Part shown: piece after piece, positions 53,862 through 62,350 of the stretch
Layout of the letters: each line of letters starts with the position of its first letter
How positions within the stretch are numbered: the first letter of the stretch is position 1
Source of the DNA: Steroidobacter gossypii
Lineage (GTDB): Bacteria > Pseudomonadota > Gammaproteobacteria > Steroidobacterales > Steroidobacteraceae
Length of the DNA: 64,000 bases
Direction of reading: 5' to 3'
Assembly: GCF_016801985.1 (NCBI RefSeq)
Contig: NZ_JAEVLS010000008.1
Span: forward strand, 186,001 to 250,000
Notes under the pieces: model-generated
What the model was told of the DNA's origin: nothing
Database searches by the model: none
What the model saw: the letters and a program-made list of their open reading frames with translations, nothing else
Program-made: the position numbers and the translations under genes

Positions 53862-54974
53862 CTAGTGCGGCCGGACGCTCGCCGGCGTCCAGCGTACGCT
53901 CAACAGACCCATGCGATTGAAACGATAGCGTTGCTCCAGCCAGCCGAGGCCGAACAAGGTCAGTGCGTCGCTGTAGCCGCTCTGATTGTTCTGCAGGGAG
54001 CCTTCTGCCGCGCGCTGACGATGCATTTGCAGGGCGGCGGATTTGCGCGCGTTTGCCAGCATCGGCAGCAGCGCAGCCGAGAATCCAGGAGGACCATCGC
54101 CACGCATGCTCAAGGTCTCAGTGTCGATGATTTCGACCGGGACGCTGCGCTCGGATGCGTGCTCCACCATCGGCTGCAGCGCGCTCGTCAGCTTGTCACG
54201 CGCAGGGTCTGACGCCGGCAGCATGCCTGCCCACAAGTAAACGCGAATGGCGTCGTGGCTGCCAGCGCCCTGGCTAAGTCGATCGGCGGTGAAGCCGTTG
54301 CGAGTGAATTCGATCCAGTCGGCGGCGAATCCCTTGGGCGCCGAGGCGAGAATGATCTGCTCGGAGCTGGTTGCGATGTCGTTCCACAACGGTTCCTTGG
54401 TTTGGCGCGCCAGGCCTCGCAACAGCGACAGACTCAGATAACCTGGATTCAGGCGCCAGCCATCCTCGCTGACGAAACCCTGCGGACCAGGCAGCAGGAC
54501 GGTGCCGAGGTTTGGAATGCCTGCGGTTTCCTTGCCGAGAATGTTCCTTGCGATTTCAGCGCCAAGGTTGGCGTAGCGTATTTCATTCCAGAGTCGGGCG
54601 GCTTCGCCGAGCGAGAAGGCGAGCCACAGGTCGGCGTCGGAAGCTGGGTTGCTGTCCAACACACGCCACGCGCCGTCGTCCGCGCGGCCCCATTTCCGGG
54701 CCGGCAACAGCTTGTCGAGTTTGTTCTCGGCCAGATTGTCGTGGGTCCAGCGCAGGATCAGGTCGAAGGCCTTGCGATCGTTGGCGACCAGCGCGAAGAA
54801 CAGGGCGTACGACTGGCCTTCCGATGTGGTGATCTGCGCATCCGTGCTGGCATCGATGACGCGGCCGTCGTCGCTCAAGTACAGCAGTTTGAACCGCTGC
54901 CAGGCAGGCCACGTTTCGCATTTCACGCCAGCGCCCAGCGCGCTATCGGTCATCATCATCGAAGTGCTTGGCAT
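53862..54974 (-). CDS. GH8 endoglucanase (BcsZ-type cellulase) without a visible signal peptide
   Basis: A 370-aa glycoside hydrolase family 8 enzyme very like BcsZ (E. coli 368 aa), the periplasmic endo-1,4-beta-glucanase of cellulose synthesis. Shared features include CETWPAWQRFKLLYLSDDGRVID, TTSEGQSYALFFAL with the general acid Glu52, LDSNPASDADLWLAFSLGEAARLW and SHDAIRVYLWAGM with Asp241. The preceding 107 bases to the phzF stop encode no signal peptide in any of the three frames, and no bcsA, bcsB or bcsC lies nearby. Cellulose-related function is therefore likely but export is unexplained. Confidence 0.85.
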   Translation of the reverse strand: MPSTSMMMTDSALGAGVKCETWPAWQRFKLLYLSDDGRVIDASTDAQITTSEGQSYALFFALVANDRKAFDLILRWTHDNLAENKLDKLLPARKWGRADDGAWRVLDSNPASDADLWLAFSLGEAARLWNEIRYANLGAEIARNILGKETAGIPNLGTVLLPGPQGFVSEDGWRLNPGYLSLSLLRGLARQTKEPLWNDIATSSEQIILASAPKGFAADWIEFTRNGFTADRLSQGAGSHDAIRVYLWAGMLPASDPARDKLTSALQPMVEHASERSVPVEIIDTETLSMRGDGPPGFSAALLPMLANARKSAALQMHRQRAAEGSLQNNQSGYSDALTLFGLGWLEQRYRFNRMGLLSVRWTPASVRPH

Positions 54975-55081
54975 CAACGCTCCCAGGCCCTCCCGATCTC
55001 TCGGGACGACCTTAGGTGCTGCGCAAGCGCTTGCCAATCCGTGGGAAATCGTAGAGGCGGGGGCGCGAGTTCGCGTTGTCC

Positions 55082-55927
55082 TTACAACTTCAGTGTGCCC
55101 CGAGCGATCTCGACCACGTCGCCGCTGACAAAAATCCGGCGTTGAGCATCCACGTCGAGAAACAGACTCGAGGGCCGCGAGACGTATTCGCCTTGTGAGA
55201 TCTGCAACTGACAAGGCAGGGGCTGACCGGTGGCGATCCACCAGCCGCCGAAATTGGCCGTGGCCGAACCGGTGGCCGGGTCTTCGAGAATCGCCGCGCC
55301 ATCCGGGAAGAAGAAGCGGGCCAGCGTGCGGCCGTTGGCCGGCGGCGCGAAGATATACGCCATGCTATGACCTTCTTCACTCCGCACGTTCGCGAACGCC
55401 TCGGGTTGCGGTCTGGCGCGACGAACGGCGTCTTCGCTTTTGAGTGGAATGACGAGCTGTTCTTTCCCGGCCTTGACCCAGAGCGGGCGCTCGCCGATGT
55501 CATCGGCTTGGAGGCCCAGCATGTGCGCCAGAGTCTCACGCGACGCTTCACATTCGCGCCAGGTCGGTTCGTTCGCTTGCAGCGTCCAGCGATCGCCCTT
55601 CGCCCTCACCGGAATGACGCCAGCTTTCATTTGCAGCTTCAACTCGTCACCACCCAGTCCCATTGCTCGACACACGAACGCTGTTCCCAGCGTCGGATGC
55701 CCCGCAAAGGGCATCTCGTAACTCGGCGTAAAGATCCGCACATGCGCATTCGCGCCGCTTGCCGGCAGGATGAAAGTCGTCTCCGACAAATTGAACTGCC
55801 GCGCCAGCGCCTGCATGGTCTGCGTGTCGAGCTCGCTTGCCTCCTCGAACACGCACAGCGGGTTTCCAGTGAGTGTGCCGCCGTTGAAGGTGAAGACGTT
55901 GACGATACGAAAGCTTAGCGCGGACAT
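55082..55927 (-). CDS. PhzF family isomerase
   Basis: A 281-aa protein of the PhzF/YddE fold, two similar halves. The catalytic acid is Glu49 in RQFNLSETTFILPA. Other signatures are IVNVFTFNGGTLTGNPLCVF, TPSYEMPFAGHPTLGTAFV and the C-terminal EDPATGSATANFGGWW. PhzF itself isomerises dihydro-3-hydroxyanthranilate in phenazine synthesis. Most family members have unknown substrates. It lies 104 bases downstream of the kynurenine operon on the same strand, whose product path also passes through 3-hydroxyanthranilate. Confidence 0.9.
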   Translation of the reverse strand: MSALSFRIVNVFTFNGGTLTGNPLCVFEEASELDTQTMQALARQFNLSETTFILPASGANAHVRIFTPSYEMPFAGHPTLGTAFVCRAMGLGGDELKLQMKAGVIPVRAKGDRWTLQANEPTWRECEASRETLAHMLGLQADDIGERPLWVKAGKEQLVIPLKSEDAVRRARPQPEAFANVRSEEGHSMAYIFAPPANGRTLARFFFPDGAAILEDPATGSATANFGGWWIATGQPLPCQLQISQGEYVSRPSSLFLDVDAQRRIFVSGDVVEIARGTLKL

Positions 55928-56031
55928 GATTCGATCTCTGACGTGGTGCTGCCGTTGTAAAGGCGCCGGCCGCGGAGGTAAATGCACAGTCCGGCATCTG
56001 ATCGCCGGCACAGATTGCACCCCGCGCTGAT

Positions 56032-57402
56032 TCAGGCCGGCAGGGGAGTTAGGCGGGCCTCGATGAGGCGGGCGGCTAATTCGTAGTCCACCGCGGCGAG
56101 CGTGTCCGCGCTCGCGGTCAACGCAACCAGAATCTCGTGCTGAATGCGACCGCGTTCATAAGCGAGCGCATAGGGAATATCGTCCCGGAACATCACCATT
56201 GAATAGCGGGGCACGAAGCGATCGGGGTGGCGGCGTTCGAGTTCGAGGGATAGCGCTTTGTGCAGATGGAATTTGGGATCCCGAACGGTATCCCGCATTT
56301 CTAGGTAGTTCTCGATGGCCATGTCCGCGATCGCATTGGTGTTCGGGCGTCGGGACGTTTCGAACTGGCGGAAGCTGAGTGACCAATCGGCGCTGTCGGC
56401 CAATAAAGCATCGAGCTCGCGACAATCTTCGAAGCAACAGTTCATGCCCTGACCGTGGAACGGCGTGATGGCATGCGCCGCGTCGCCGACCAGCAGCAGT
56501 TGCTCATCGAGCGACCAGCGCTCGGAGCGAACCGTGCCCATGATCCCGGTGGGATGTGACAGGAACTCCGTGGCGAGGTCCGGCATCAGCTTCTGAACAT
56601 CCGGGAAATGCTTGGCGAAGAAGACATCGATGCTGCCCGGTGTGGTGAGCGTCTCGAAGCTCTCCGGCCCGTTGAGCGCCAGGAACAATGTCACGGTGAA
56701 GCTGCCATCGATGTTGGGTAGCGCGATGAGCATGAATCCGCCGCGAGGCCAGATATGCAACGCGTGCTTGTCGATGCGCGGACGGCCGTCGGGAAACGGC
56801 GGCAACGTCAGTTCTTTGTAACCATGCTTCAGCAGGTCTTCGGTACAAACAACCCCGAGCTGCTCGACCATGGATCGACGCAATACCGACCCGGCGCCAT
56901 CGGTCGCGAAAACCCGCCGCATGGCGACCTCGTGCGTCTCGCCCGACCGATTCTCATCCTTGAAGGTCACGCGCTCACGCGAGAAGTCCGCTCCAACCGC
57001 AGGATGACGAAACAACAACTCCACGCCAGCCTGTTCCGCCGCATCGAGCAGAATGCAATTCAGCCCAGGCCGCGACACGGAATAGATGACTTCGTCCGGC
57101 CGCTGGCCGTAAGGAACAAACGTCAGCGCGCCATTCAGATCGTGCAACATGCGGCCGGGCAGAGGCACCAGCTCCGTCTGCACGCGCTCCATGACGCCCG
57201 CCAGTTCCAGCGCACGAATACCCCGCGCCGCGAGCGCCAGATTGATGGAGCGGCCTGCGTCGATCTGGACTCGTCGCATGTCGTCCTGCCGCTCGTACAA
57301 GCGCACGCGATGGCCGCGACGGGCCATGAGAATGGCGAGCAACGTGCCCGAAAGCCCTGCGCCGACGATGGTGATGGGCTGGTCGTGTGTGTCACTACTC
57401 AT
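56032..57402 (-). CDS. kmo: Kynurenine 3-monooxygenase
   Basis: Kmo (456 aa; Pseudomonas fluorescens enzyme 461 aa) hydroxylates L-kynurenine to 3-hydroxykynurenine with O2 and NADPH. It has the FAD motif ITIVGAGLSGTLLAILMARRG, the RSINLALAARGIRAL segment, GADGAG-type FATDGAGSVLRRSM, and VGDAAHAITPFHGQGMNCCFED. Residues after 400 (DIPYALAYERGRIQHEIL) correspond to the C-terminal part of bacterial KMO, which lacks the membrane anchor of eukaryotic KMO. The start overlaps kynU by ATGA. It is the last gene of the operon. Confidence 0.95.
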   Translation of the reverse strand: MSSDTHDQPITIVGAGLSGTLLAILMARRGHRVRLYERQDDMRRVQIDAGRSINLALAARGIRALELAGVMERVQTELVPLPGRMLHDLNGALTFVPYGQRPDEVIYSVSRPGLNCILLDAAEQAGVELLFRHPAVGADFSRERVTFKDENRSGETHEVAMRRVFATDGAGSVLRRSMVEQLGVVCTEDLLKHGYKELTLPPFPDGRPRIDKHALHIWPRGGFMLIALPNIDGSFTVTLFLALNGPESFETLTTPGSIDVFFAKHFPDVQKLMPDLATEFLSHPTGIMGTVRSERWSLDEQLLLVGDAAHAITPFHGQGMNCCFEDCRELDALLADSADWSLSFRQFETSRRPNTNAIADMAIENYLEMRDTVRDPKFHLHKALSLELERRHPDRFVPRYSMVMFRDDIPYALAYERGRIQHEILVALTASADTLAAVDYELAARLIEARLTPLPA

Positions 57403-58673
57403 TGCAGCGCTCGCTCCAGCGCGGCGACAAATTCCCAAACGTCGACGAATGAATTGTAGAGCGGCACAGGCGCGACTCGAATGATGTCCGGCTCGCGCCA
57501 GTCGCAGAAAACACCGGCCGCAGCAAGTGAATCGAACACCGCGCGTGCTTCGGCCGCCGAGCGATGTAACCGAATAGAAAGCTGGCACCCACGCGCCTCT
57601 GGATCGGTCGGCGTAATGACATTCAGCGCATGCGACAATCGAGCTTGCAACTGGCTTTCAAGATAAGCCGTGAGCCGCAGCGATTTCTCTCGCAACCGAT
57701 CCATGCCCGCGGTATCGAATAACGGCAGCGACGCCAGCAGCGGCGCGGCAGCGAGAATCGGCGGATTCGACAGCTGCCAGCCTTCGGCTCCGGCAATAGG
57801 TTGAAACTGCGACGGCATCTGAAATCGACTGCTCTTGTCGTGCCCCCACCAGCCCGCGAAGCGGGGCAGGTCCACCGCATGCGCATGACGCTCGTGCACG
57901 AAACATCCGCCGATCGCACCCGGTCCAGCGTTCAGATATTTGTAACTGCACCACACGGCGAAATCCACGTCCCAGTCATGTAGCCGCAGCGGAACGTTGC
58001 CCATGGCATGCGCCAGATCGAATCCGACAACGCATCCCTGCCGGCGCGCGCAGCGTGTGATCGCTTCGAGGTCGAAGCGTTGGCCCGTGAGGTATTGCAC
58101 TCCGGGCAACATCACGGTTGCGATGCGCTGGCCTTCGCGTTCGATGAGCGCGCAAATGTCCTCGGTGCGAAGCACGTCCTCACCCGAGCGAGGAGCGATC
58201 TCAATCAGCGCAGTGTCAGGATCGAAGCCGTGATAACGGATCTGAGAAGCCACCGCGTACTGATCCGACGAGAACGCCCGCTGCTCGATCAAGATCGCTT
58301 CACGGCCGGCACGAGGGCGATAGAAACTGGCGAACATGAGATGCAAGTTCACGGTCAGCGAGTTCATCGCGACCACTTCCAGTGGCTGCGCGCCTGCGAG
58401 CTTCGCAAGCGAGCTCGTCAATTGTTCGTGGTAAGGCAGCCACGGGCGCGACGACGCGAAGTGGCCTTCCACAGCGAGATCCTCCCAATGCTCGAGTTCC
58501 TCGTTGAGTACGCGAGCGACGCCTCGAGGCTGCAAGCCAAGCGAGTGGCCGCACAGATAGATACTGTCGCCGCCGCCCGAGCGCTTCGGAATGAAAAACT
58601 CGGCTCGCAGCGGCGCCAGTGAATCGGCAGCATCCTGCGCTACCGCGAAGGAGCGCTCGACGGAAACGTTCAT
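57399..58673 (-). CDS. kynU: KynU, kynureninase
   Basis: KynU (424 aa; usual about 416) is a PLP hydrolase that cleaves 3-hydroxykynurenine to 3-hydroxyanthranilate and alanine. The PLP lysine is Lys245 in WCSYKYLNAGPGAIGG. Other signatures are YLCGHSLGLQPR, NSLTVNLHLMFASFYRP, SDQYAVASQIRYHG, GVQYLTGQRFDLEAI and GFDLAHAMGNVPL. It overlaps the genes on both sides by four bases, so translation of the three is coupled. Confidence 0.96.
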   Translation of the reverse strand: MNVSVERSFAVAQDAADSLAPLRAEFFIPKRSGGGDSIYLCGHSLGLQPRGVARVLNEELEHWEDLAVEGHFASSRPWLPYHEQLTSSLAKLAGAQPLEVVAMNSLTVNLHLMFASFYRPRAGREAILIEQRAFSSDQYAVASQIRYHGFDPDTALIEIAPRSGEDVLRTEDICALIEREGQRIATVMLPGVQYLTGQRFDLEAITRCARRQGCVVGFDLAHAMGNVPLRLHDWDVDFAVWCSYKYLNAGPGAIGGCFVHERHAHAVDLPRFAGWWGHDKSSRFQMPSQFQPIAGAEGWQLSNPPILAAAPLLASLPLFDTAGMDRLREKSLRLTAYLESQLQARLSHALNVITPTDPEARGCQLSIRLHRSAAEARAVFDSLAAAGVFCDWREPDIIRVAPVPLYNSFVDVWEFVAALERALQ

Positions 58674-59488
58674 GCGGGTGACAGTGGCAACAGAATAGGT
58701 CGGCTGGGAGCGGCGTCGATCATGAAGGGCGCGACTTGCAGGTTGAGCAGATACGCGCCGTCCGGAACGGAGTTGTCGATGTAGGCCATCTCGGTAATGG
58801 TTGCGTGCTTGCGAGCGACCGTCTCGGCTGACGTGCTTGCAGGCGGCATGCCCCAGAAAATCCGATGCGCAGCGAGCTTACCGCCGTCCTGAGCGCGATC
58901 GACGGACGGCATATCGACCACCAATGTATCGATGCCTTGCTCGACGACGTAGCTCATCGCGTCGGTGCTGAAATATGCCGGTGGCGCGCCCTCATCGTAA
59001 TTTCGCGTGAGCTTGGACGAATCGTTCGGCAGCGTTCTTACGACCAGCGCCTGATACTCGGCCAGTGTCGCCGTGCCGATTGCGGCACGCAAAGCCGCCA
59101 GCGAGATGACATGATCGCCTGGAATCTCCGCCGAGCGCTCCGGCGTGACGGAAATCAACAATGCGGCGCTCAAGTGCCATAACGCCAGATCGCGCACACT
59201 CAAACGTTCCCGAGTGATGTGGCCAACGCACTCGGTATGGGTGCCATTGCAATGAGGCGCCAACGTGTGAATCGAACAGTTGCAGCTGCCGCCGTGACGA
59301 ACGTCGCCAACGAACGTGCCTGCAGTTATGGCAGTGGCCGTGGCGGGAGGTGCGCCGAAGAATGTGGGCTGCGCTCCATCGAAGCGCAGCGGAATGGAGA
59401 TATCGTAGCCCTGAGCCGCGACGTGCCAACGCCGACCGGCGATTTCGACGGCGAGCGCACTGGCGGCGGCGGGGAGAGAGTCGCGCAT
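58670..59488 (-). CDS. Cyclase-family protein, probable N-formylkynurenine formamidase (KynB-like)
   Basis: A 272-aa metal-dependent hydrolase of the cyclase superfamily to which KynB belongs (KynB about 210 aa). The candidate metal site is HCNGTHTE (His79, His84 and Glu86), where the family normally has an Asp at the last position, followed by a His at 90. Its operon place between haao and kynU implies formamidase activity, the step before KMO, but the extra length and the Glu substitution mean that this is inferred from context. Starts at MRDSLPAA, 13 bases after haao, and overlaps kynU. Confidence 0.75.
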   Translation of the reverse strand: MRDSLPAAASALAVEIAGRRWHVAAQGYDISIPLRFDGAQPTFFGAPPATATAITAGTFVGDVRHGGSCNCSIHTLAPHCNGTHTECVGHITRERLSVRDLALWHLSAALLISVTPERSAEIPGDHVISLAALRAAIGTATLAEYQALVVRTLPNDSSKLTRNYDEGAPPAYFSTDAMSYVVEQGIDTLVVDMPSVDRAQDGGKLAAHRIFWGMPPASTSAETVARKHATITEMAYIDNSVPDGAYLLNLQVAPFMIDAAPSRPILLPLSPA

Positions 59489-59501
59489 CGAACCACGCGG
59501 G

Positions 59502-60014
59502 TCAGCGTTTATGAGCGACGGCGCCGCAAGCCTGACAGGTGCGCATCTCCAACGAGTTGTAGAAGCGTTCGAACACTGGCGGCAGCTGCTTTTCGATGTC
59601 GCTGACATGCAAATATTCGGCGTGCAGCGGATACGAGCAATGCTCGCAGAACCACAGGAAGCCGTCCTGCTCGTCGGGCCGCCGCTTGCGCTCGATCACC
59701 AGGCCCACCGTGTTGGCGTAGCGCTGCGGCGAGTGCGGCACGCGCGGCGGCAATAGCAGGATCTCGCCTTCCCGAATCGGGATGTCCACGCGGGCGCCGT
59801 CCTGCATGGTGCGCAGGGTCATGTCGCCTTCCAGCTGATAGAAGAATTCCTCGCCCGGATCCTCGTGATAGTCGCTGCGCGAGTTCGGGCCGCCGACCAC
59901 CATGATGATGAACTCGGAATCGCGAAACACCAGGCGATTGTTGACCGGTGGCTTGAGGTATTCGCGATGCCGGTCGATCCAGTCGCGAAAATTGAAGGCT
60001 TTGAGCGGGCTCAT
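59502..60014 (-). CDS. nbaC: 3-hydroxyanthranilate 3,4-dioxygenase
   Basis: A 170-aa single-cupin dioxygenase (about 174 aa in the Cupriavidus metallidurans enzyme) that opens 3-hydroxyanthranilate to aminocarboxymuconate semialdehyde, which cyclises to quinolinate. Iron ligands His50, Glu56 and His94 lie in YHEDPGEEFFYQLEGD and PPRVPHSPQRY. A second metal site is formed by two CxxC pairs (C123/C126, C160/C163) at the C-terminus, typical of bacterial and fungal enzymes. A GGAG site precedes MSPLKAFNF. It is the first gene of the kyn operon. Confidence 0.95.
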   Translation of the reverse strand: MSPLKAFNFRDWIDRHREYLKPPVNNRLVFRDSEFIIMVVGGPNSRSDYHEDPGEEFFYQLEGDMTLRTMQDGARVDIPIREGEILLLPPRVPHSPQRYANTVGLVIERKRRPDEQDGFLWFCEHCSYPLHAEYLHVSDIEKQLPPVFERFYNSLEMRTCQACGAVAHKR

Positions 60015-60038
60015 GCAGGTTCTCCGCGGGCCGCGCCA

Positions 60039-60044
60039 GTATAC
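60039..60044 (-). promoter_or_regulatory. Candidate -10 element of the kynurenine operon
   Basis: On the minus strand TATACT lies about 25 bases before the haao start, leaving a leader of about 18 bases with the GGAG site. No clear -35 or operator was seen. The spacer to the divergent secreted-protein gene is 116 bases. Confidence 0.45.
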
Positions 60045-60130
60045 AGCCTGTCGCCGGACGGCACAGACGTATGGCTTGCGTCCACGGCCGCTACGGACCA
60101 TCCTTACCGCTGTTGCGGAGGACACCGCTC

Positions 60131-60808
60131 ATGACGCGTCAAAGCGCAGGTTCAGCGTCGCTATTGTGGCTGACGCTGCTGTTCAGCGTGCCCGCGGCCG
60201 GAGTGGCCGAGCCGGGTGCGCCCCAGCCGGCAGCCAGCACGGCGGAGCCGGTGCAGGCGATCTGGAAGCACCAGGAAATCACCTTCCATTTCCAAAGCTT
60301 CAGGATCTTCTACACGTGCACCGGGCTGGAGAGCAAGGTCGAGAACATCATGCGTGCGCTGGGAGTGCATGCAGAGGTGAGGGTGCGCTCGGCCGACTGC
60401 CCCTCATCCATCGCGCGCATGCCTCGCGTGGTGATGCGTGTGGTGTCGCCCGTCGAAGCTACCCCCGAAGCGCTGGCCGAGCGCGACAAGAACAAGAGCG
60501 TGCGCGAGCTGGTCGAGCGGGTGCGAGGTAAGAGCGATCATCGGTTCGACAGTCTGGAACAATTTCCGGCGGAATGGCGCCAACTCTCGTTGTCGCGCGG
60601 CCGCTTGAACCTGCAGGAAGGCGATTGCGAGCTGGTCGAGCAGATCAGGAAAAAAGTGCTGCCCAAGCTGGCGGTGCGCGTAGTCAAGGACGACGTGCTG
60701 TGCAACCCACATCAGGCGACGCTGGGTCAGCCGCGGCTCGAAGTAGAGGCGCTGATGGAAATGCCCAAACCGGATGACAAGCCTGGTGCGAGCCCACCGG
60801 GCGCGTGA
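60131..60808 (+). CDS. Secreted protein of unknown function
   Basis: A 225-aa exported protein with a signal peptide (MTRQSAGSASLLWLTLLFSVPAAGVAE) and a mature region of about 195 residues with three or four Cys (TCTGLES, SADCPSS, EGDCELV, LCNPHQ) that could form disulphides. It ends in a Pro-rich low-complexity tail. A GGAGG site precedes the ATG. It is divergent from the kyn operon and converges on apaH. I do not recognise the family. Confidence 0.75.
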   Translation: MTRQSAGSASLLWLTLLFSVPAAGVAEPGAPQPAASTAEPVQAIWKHQEITFHFQSFRIFYTCTGLESKVENIMRALGVHAEVRVRSADCPSSIARMPRVVMRVVSPVEATPEALAERDKNKSVRELVERVRGKSDHRFDSLEQFPAEWRQLSLSRGRLNLQEGDCELVEQIRKKVLPKLAVRVVKDDVLCNPHQATLGQPRLEVEALMEMPKPDDKPGASPPGA

Positions 60809-60821
60809 AGGATTGGCGGGC

Positions 60822-61664
60822 TTACTCGCTGCCGACGCTGAGTCCGGAAGAAGAGCAGGGCATGAACACCGGTTCGGCGGGTTGATCGAGCCGCACGGCG
60901 CAAAGTTTCTCGCCCCATACGCAGCCGGTATCGATGGCGAGCACGCCGTCGCTGTCGTGGTATCCGAGCGCCGACCAGTGGCCGCAGACGATGCGAGCCG
61001 AGCGTGAGCGCCGCTCCGGCACTCGGAACCAGGGCATCAGGCCCGCTGGGGCCTCGCCGATCTCACCTTTGAATTTCAGATCCAGCTGGCCGTCGGCGCG
61101 ACAGTAACGCAGCCGTGTGAGACAGTTGGTGATGAAGCGCAGCCGATCGACGCCTCGCAAATCTTCCGACCAGCGATCGGGCTTGTCGCCATACATGTGC
61201 GCGAACAGTTGTCGGCAGGCCGTATCGTCGCGCAATGTTTCTTCGAGCTCGCGCGCGCAGGCCTGGGCCGTGGCGAGATCCCACTGCGGCGGCAATCCGG
61301 CATGGACCATCGTGTAGCCAAGTGCGGCGTCGTGATGAAGCATGGGTCGGTGCCGCAACCAGTGCATCAGCTCCTCGCGATCCGGTGCGGCCAGCACTTC
61401 CTGCAGCGTGTCCTTGGATTTGATGCGCTCGTTGGGCGACAGCGTCAGCGCCAGCAAATGCAAATCGTGATTGCCCAGCACGGTGATGGCGGCAGAGCCC
61501 ATCGCCTTCACACGCCGCAGGACGTCGAGTGAGCGCGGCCCGCGATTGACCAGATCGCCGACCAGCCACAGCGTGTCGCGTGACGGCGAGAAATTGAGCC
61601 GGGTCAGCAGCTGCCCGAATTCCTGGTCGCAGCCCTGAATGTCACCTATTGCGTAGACGGCCAT
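60822..61664 (-). CDS. apaH: ApaH, diadenosine tetraphosphatase
   Basis: ApaH (280 aa, same as E. coli) splits Ap4A to two ADP and can also decap NpnN-capped RNA. The phosphoesterase signatures are intact: MAVYAIGDIQGCDQEF, LVGDLVNRGPRSLDVLR, TVLGNHDLHLLAL, MVHAGLPPQWDLATA and IVCGHWSALG, then IDTGCVWGEKL. It is the last gene of the pdxA-rsmA-apaG-apaH cluster, 19 bases after apaG. Confidence 0.97.
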   Translation of the reverse strand: MAVYAIGDIQGCDQEFGQLLTRLNFSPSRDTLWLVGDLVNRGPRSLDVLRRVKAMGSAAITVLGNHDLHLLALTLSPNERIKSKDTLQEVLAAPDREELMHWLRHRPMLHHDAALGYTMVHAGLPPQWDLATAQACARELEETLRDDTACRQLFAHMYGDKPDRWSEDLRGVDRLRFITNCLTRLRYCRADGQLDLKFKGEIGEAPAGLMPWFRVPERRSRSARIVCGHWSALGYHDSDGVLAIDTGCVWGEKLCAVRLDQPAEPVFMPCSSSGLSVGSE

Positions 61665-61683
61665 GGTGGAAGGCCGCGATCGA

Positions 61684-62142
61684 TCAGTGCAGCAGCCCTG
61701 GCATTGCCAAGGTGAACGGTGCGATCGGCGCATCGAAGTGCGCGCCGTCATCGGCCAACATCTGATAACTGCCCTGCATGGCGCCCACCGGCGTTTCCAG
61801 CACCGCACCGCTGGAATAACGGAAGCCCTGGCCGGGCAGCAGATAGGGCTGCTCGCCCACCACGCCTTCGCCGCGAACTTCTTTCACTTTGCCGTTGGCG
61901 TCGGTGATCACCCAGTGACGCGTCAGCAGCCTCGCCGGCACCTGGCCTTCGTTACGAATGGTGATGGTGTAGGAAAAGGCATAGTGCCCTTCGTCCGGCT
62001 TGGACTGTTCGCCGACATAGTTGGCGCTCACGTCGACACGGATCTTGTGAACCGGACCGGACGCAGGCTCCGCCGCCTCGCCAATTGGATGGCTGGAGGA
62101 GGGGGAGGAAGCGCGACCTTTGGGGGGCGTGGTGTCTGTCAT
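61684..62142 (-). CDS. apaG: ApaG, Co2+/Mg2+ efflux protein family
   Basis: A 152-aa ApaG-domain protein (E. coli 125 aa). The domain (about 30-152) has IRVDVSANYVGEQSKPDEGHYAFSYTITIRNEGQVPARLLTRHW, GEGVVGEQPYLLPGQGFRYSSGAVLETPVGAMQGSYQM and the C-terminal PIAPFTLAMPG. The extra N-terminal 28 residues are Ser/Pro-rich. It is encoded directly before apaH, as in E. coli. Function is disputed (linked to cobalt resistance). Confidence 0.94.
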   Translation of the reverse strand: MTDTTPPKGRASSPSSSHPIGEAAEPASGPVHKIRVDVSANYVGEQSKPDEGHYAFSYTITIRNEGQVPARLLTRHWVITDANGKVKEVRGEGVVGEQPYLLPGQGFRYSSGAVLETPVGAMQGSYQMLADDGAHFDAPIAPFTLAMPGLLH

Positions 62143-62350
62143 ATCCGGATGACTGGCTGGGGCCCGCACAATTCTAGCAGTGTCATGCCGGGCATGGACG
62201 GCCCAATGCAGCGAGCACAAGGAGAGGTGCAGGAACTGCCACGCGGATGTTGCCGGAAAAATGGCGCCGCCGGGTGCGTGGACCAACCGGATATGCAGTC
62301 ATTGGCCCACGCAGGAAATCTTATGTCGACTGCACGTGCGGTCATTCGTG
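62143..62350. other. Gap between uspA and apaG
   Basis: About 208 bases between the uspA stop and the apaG start. I see no gene, no strong hairpin and no clear promoter. It must hold the apaG-apaH promoter if that pair is not read through from uspA. Confidence 0.3.
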
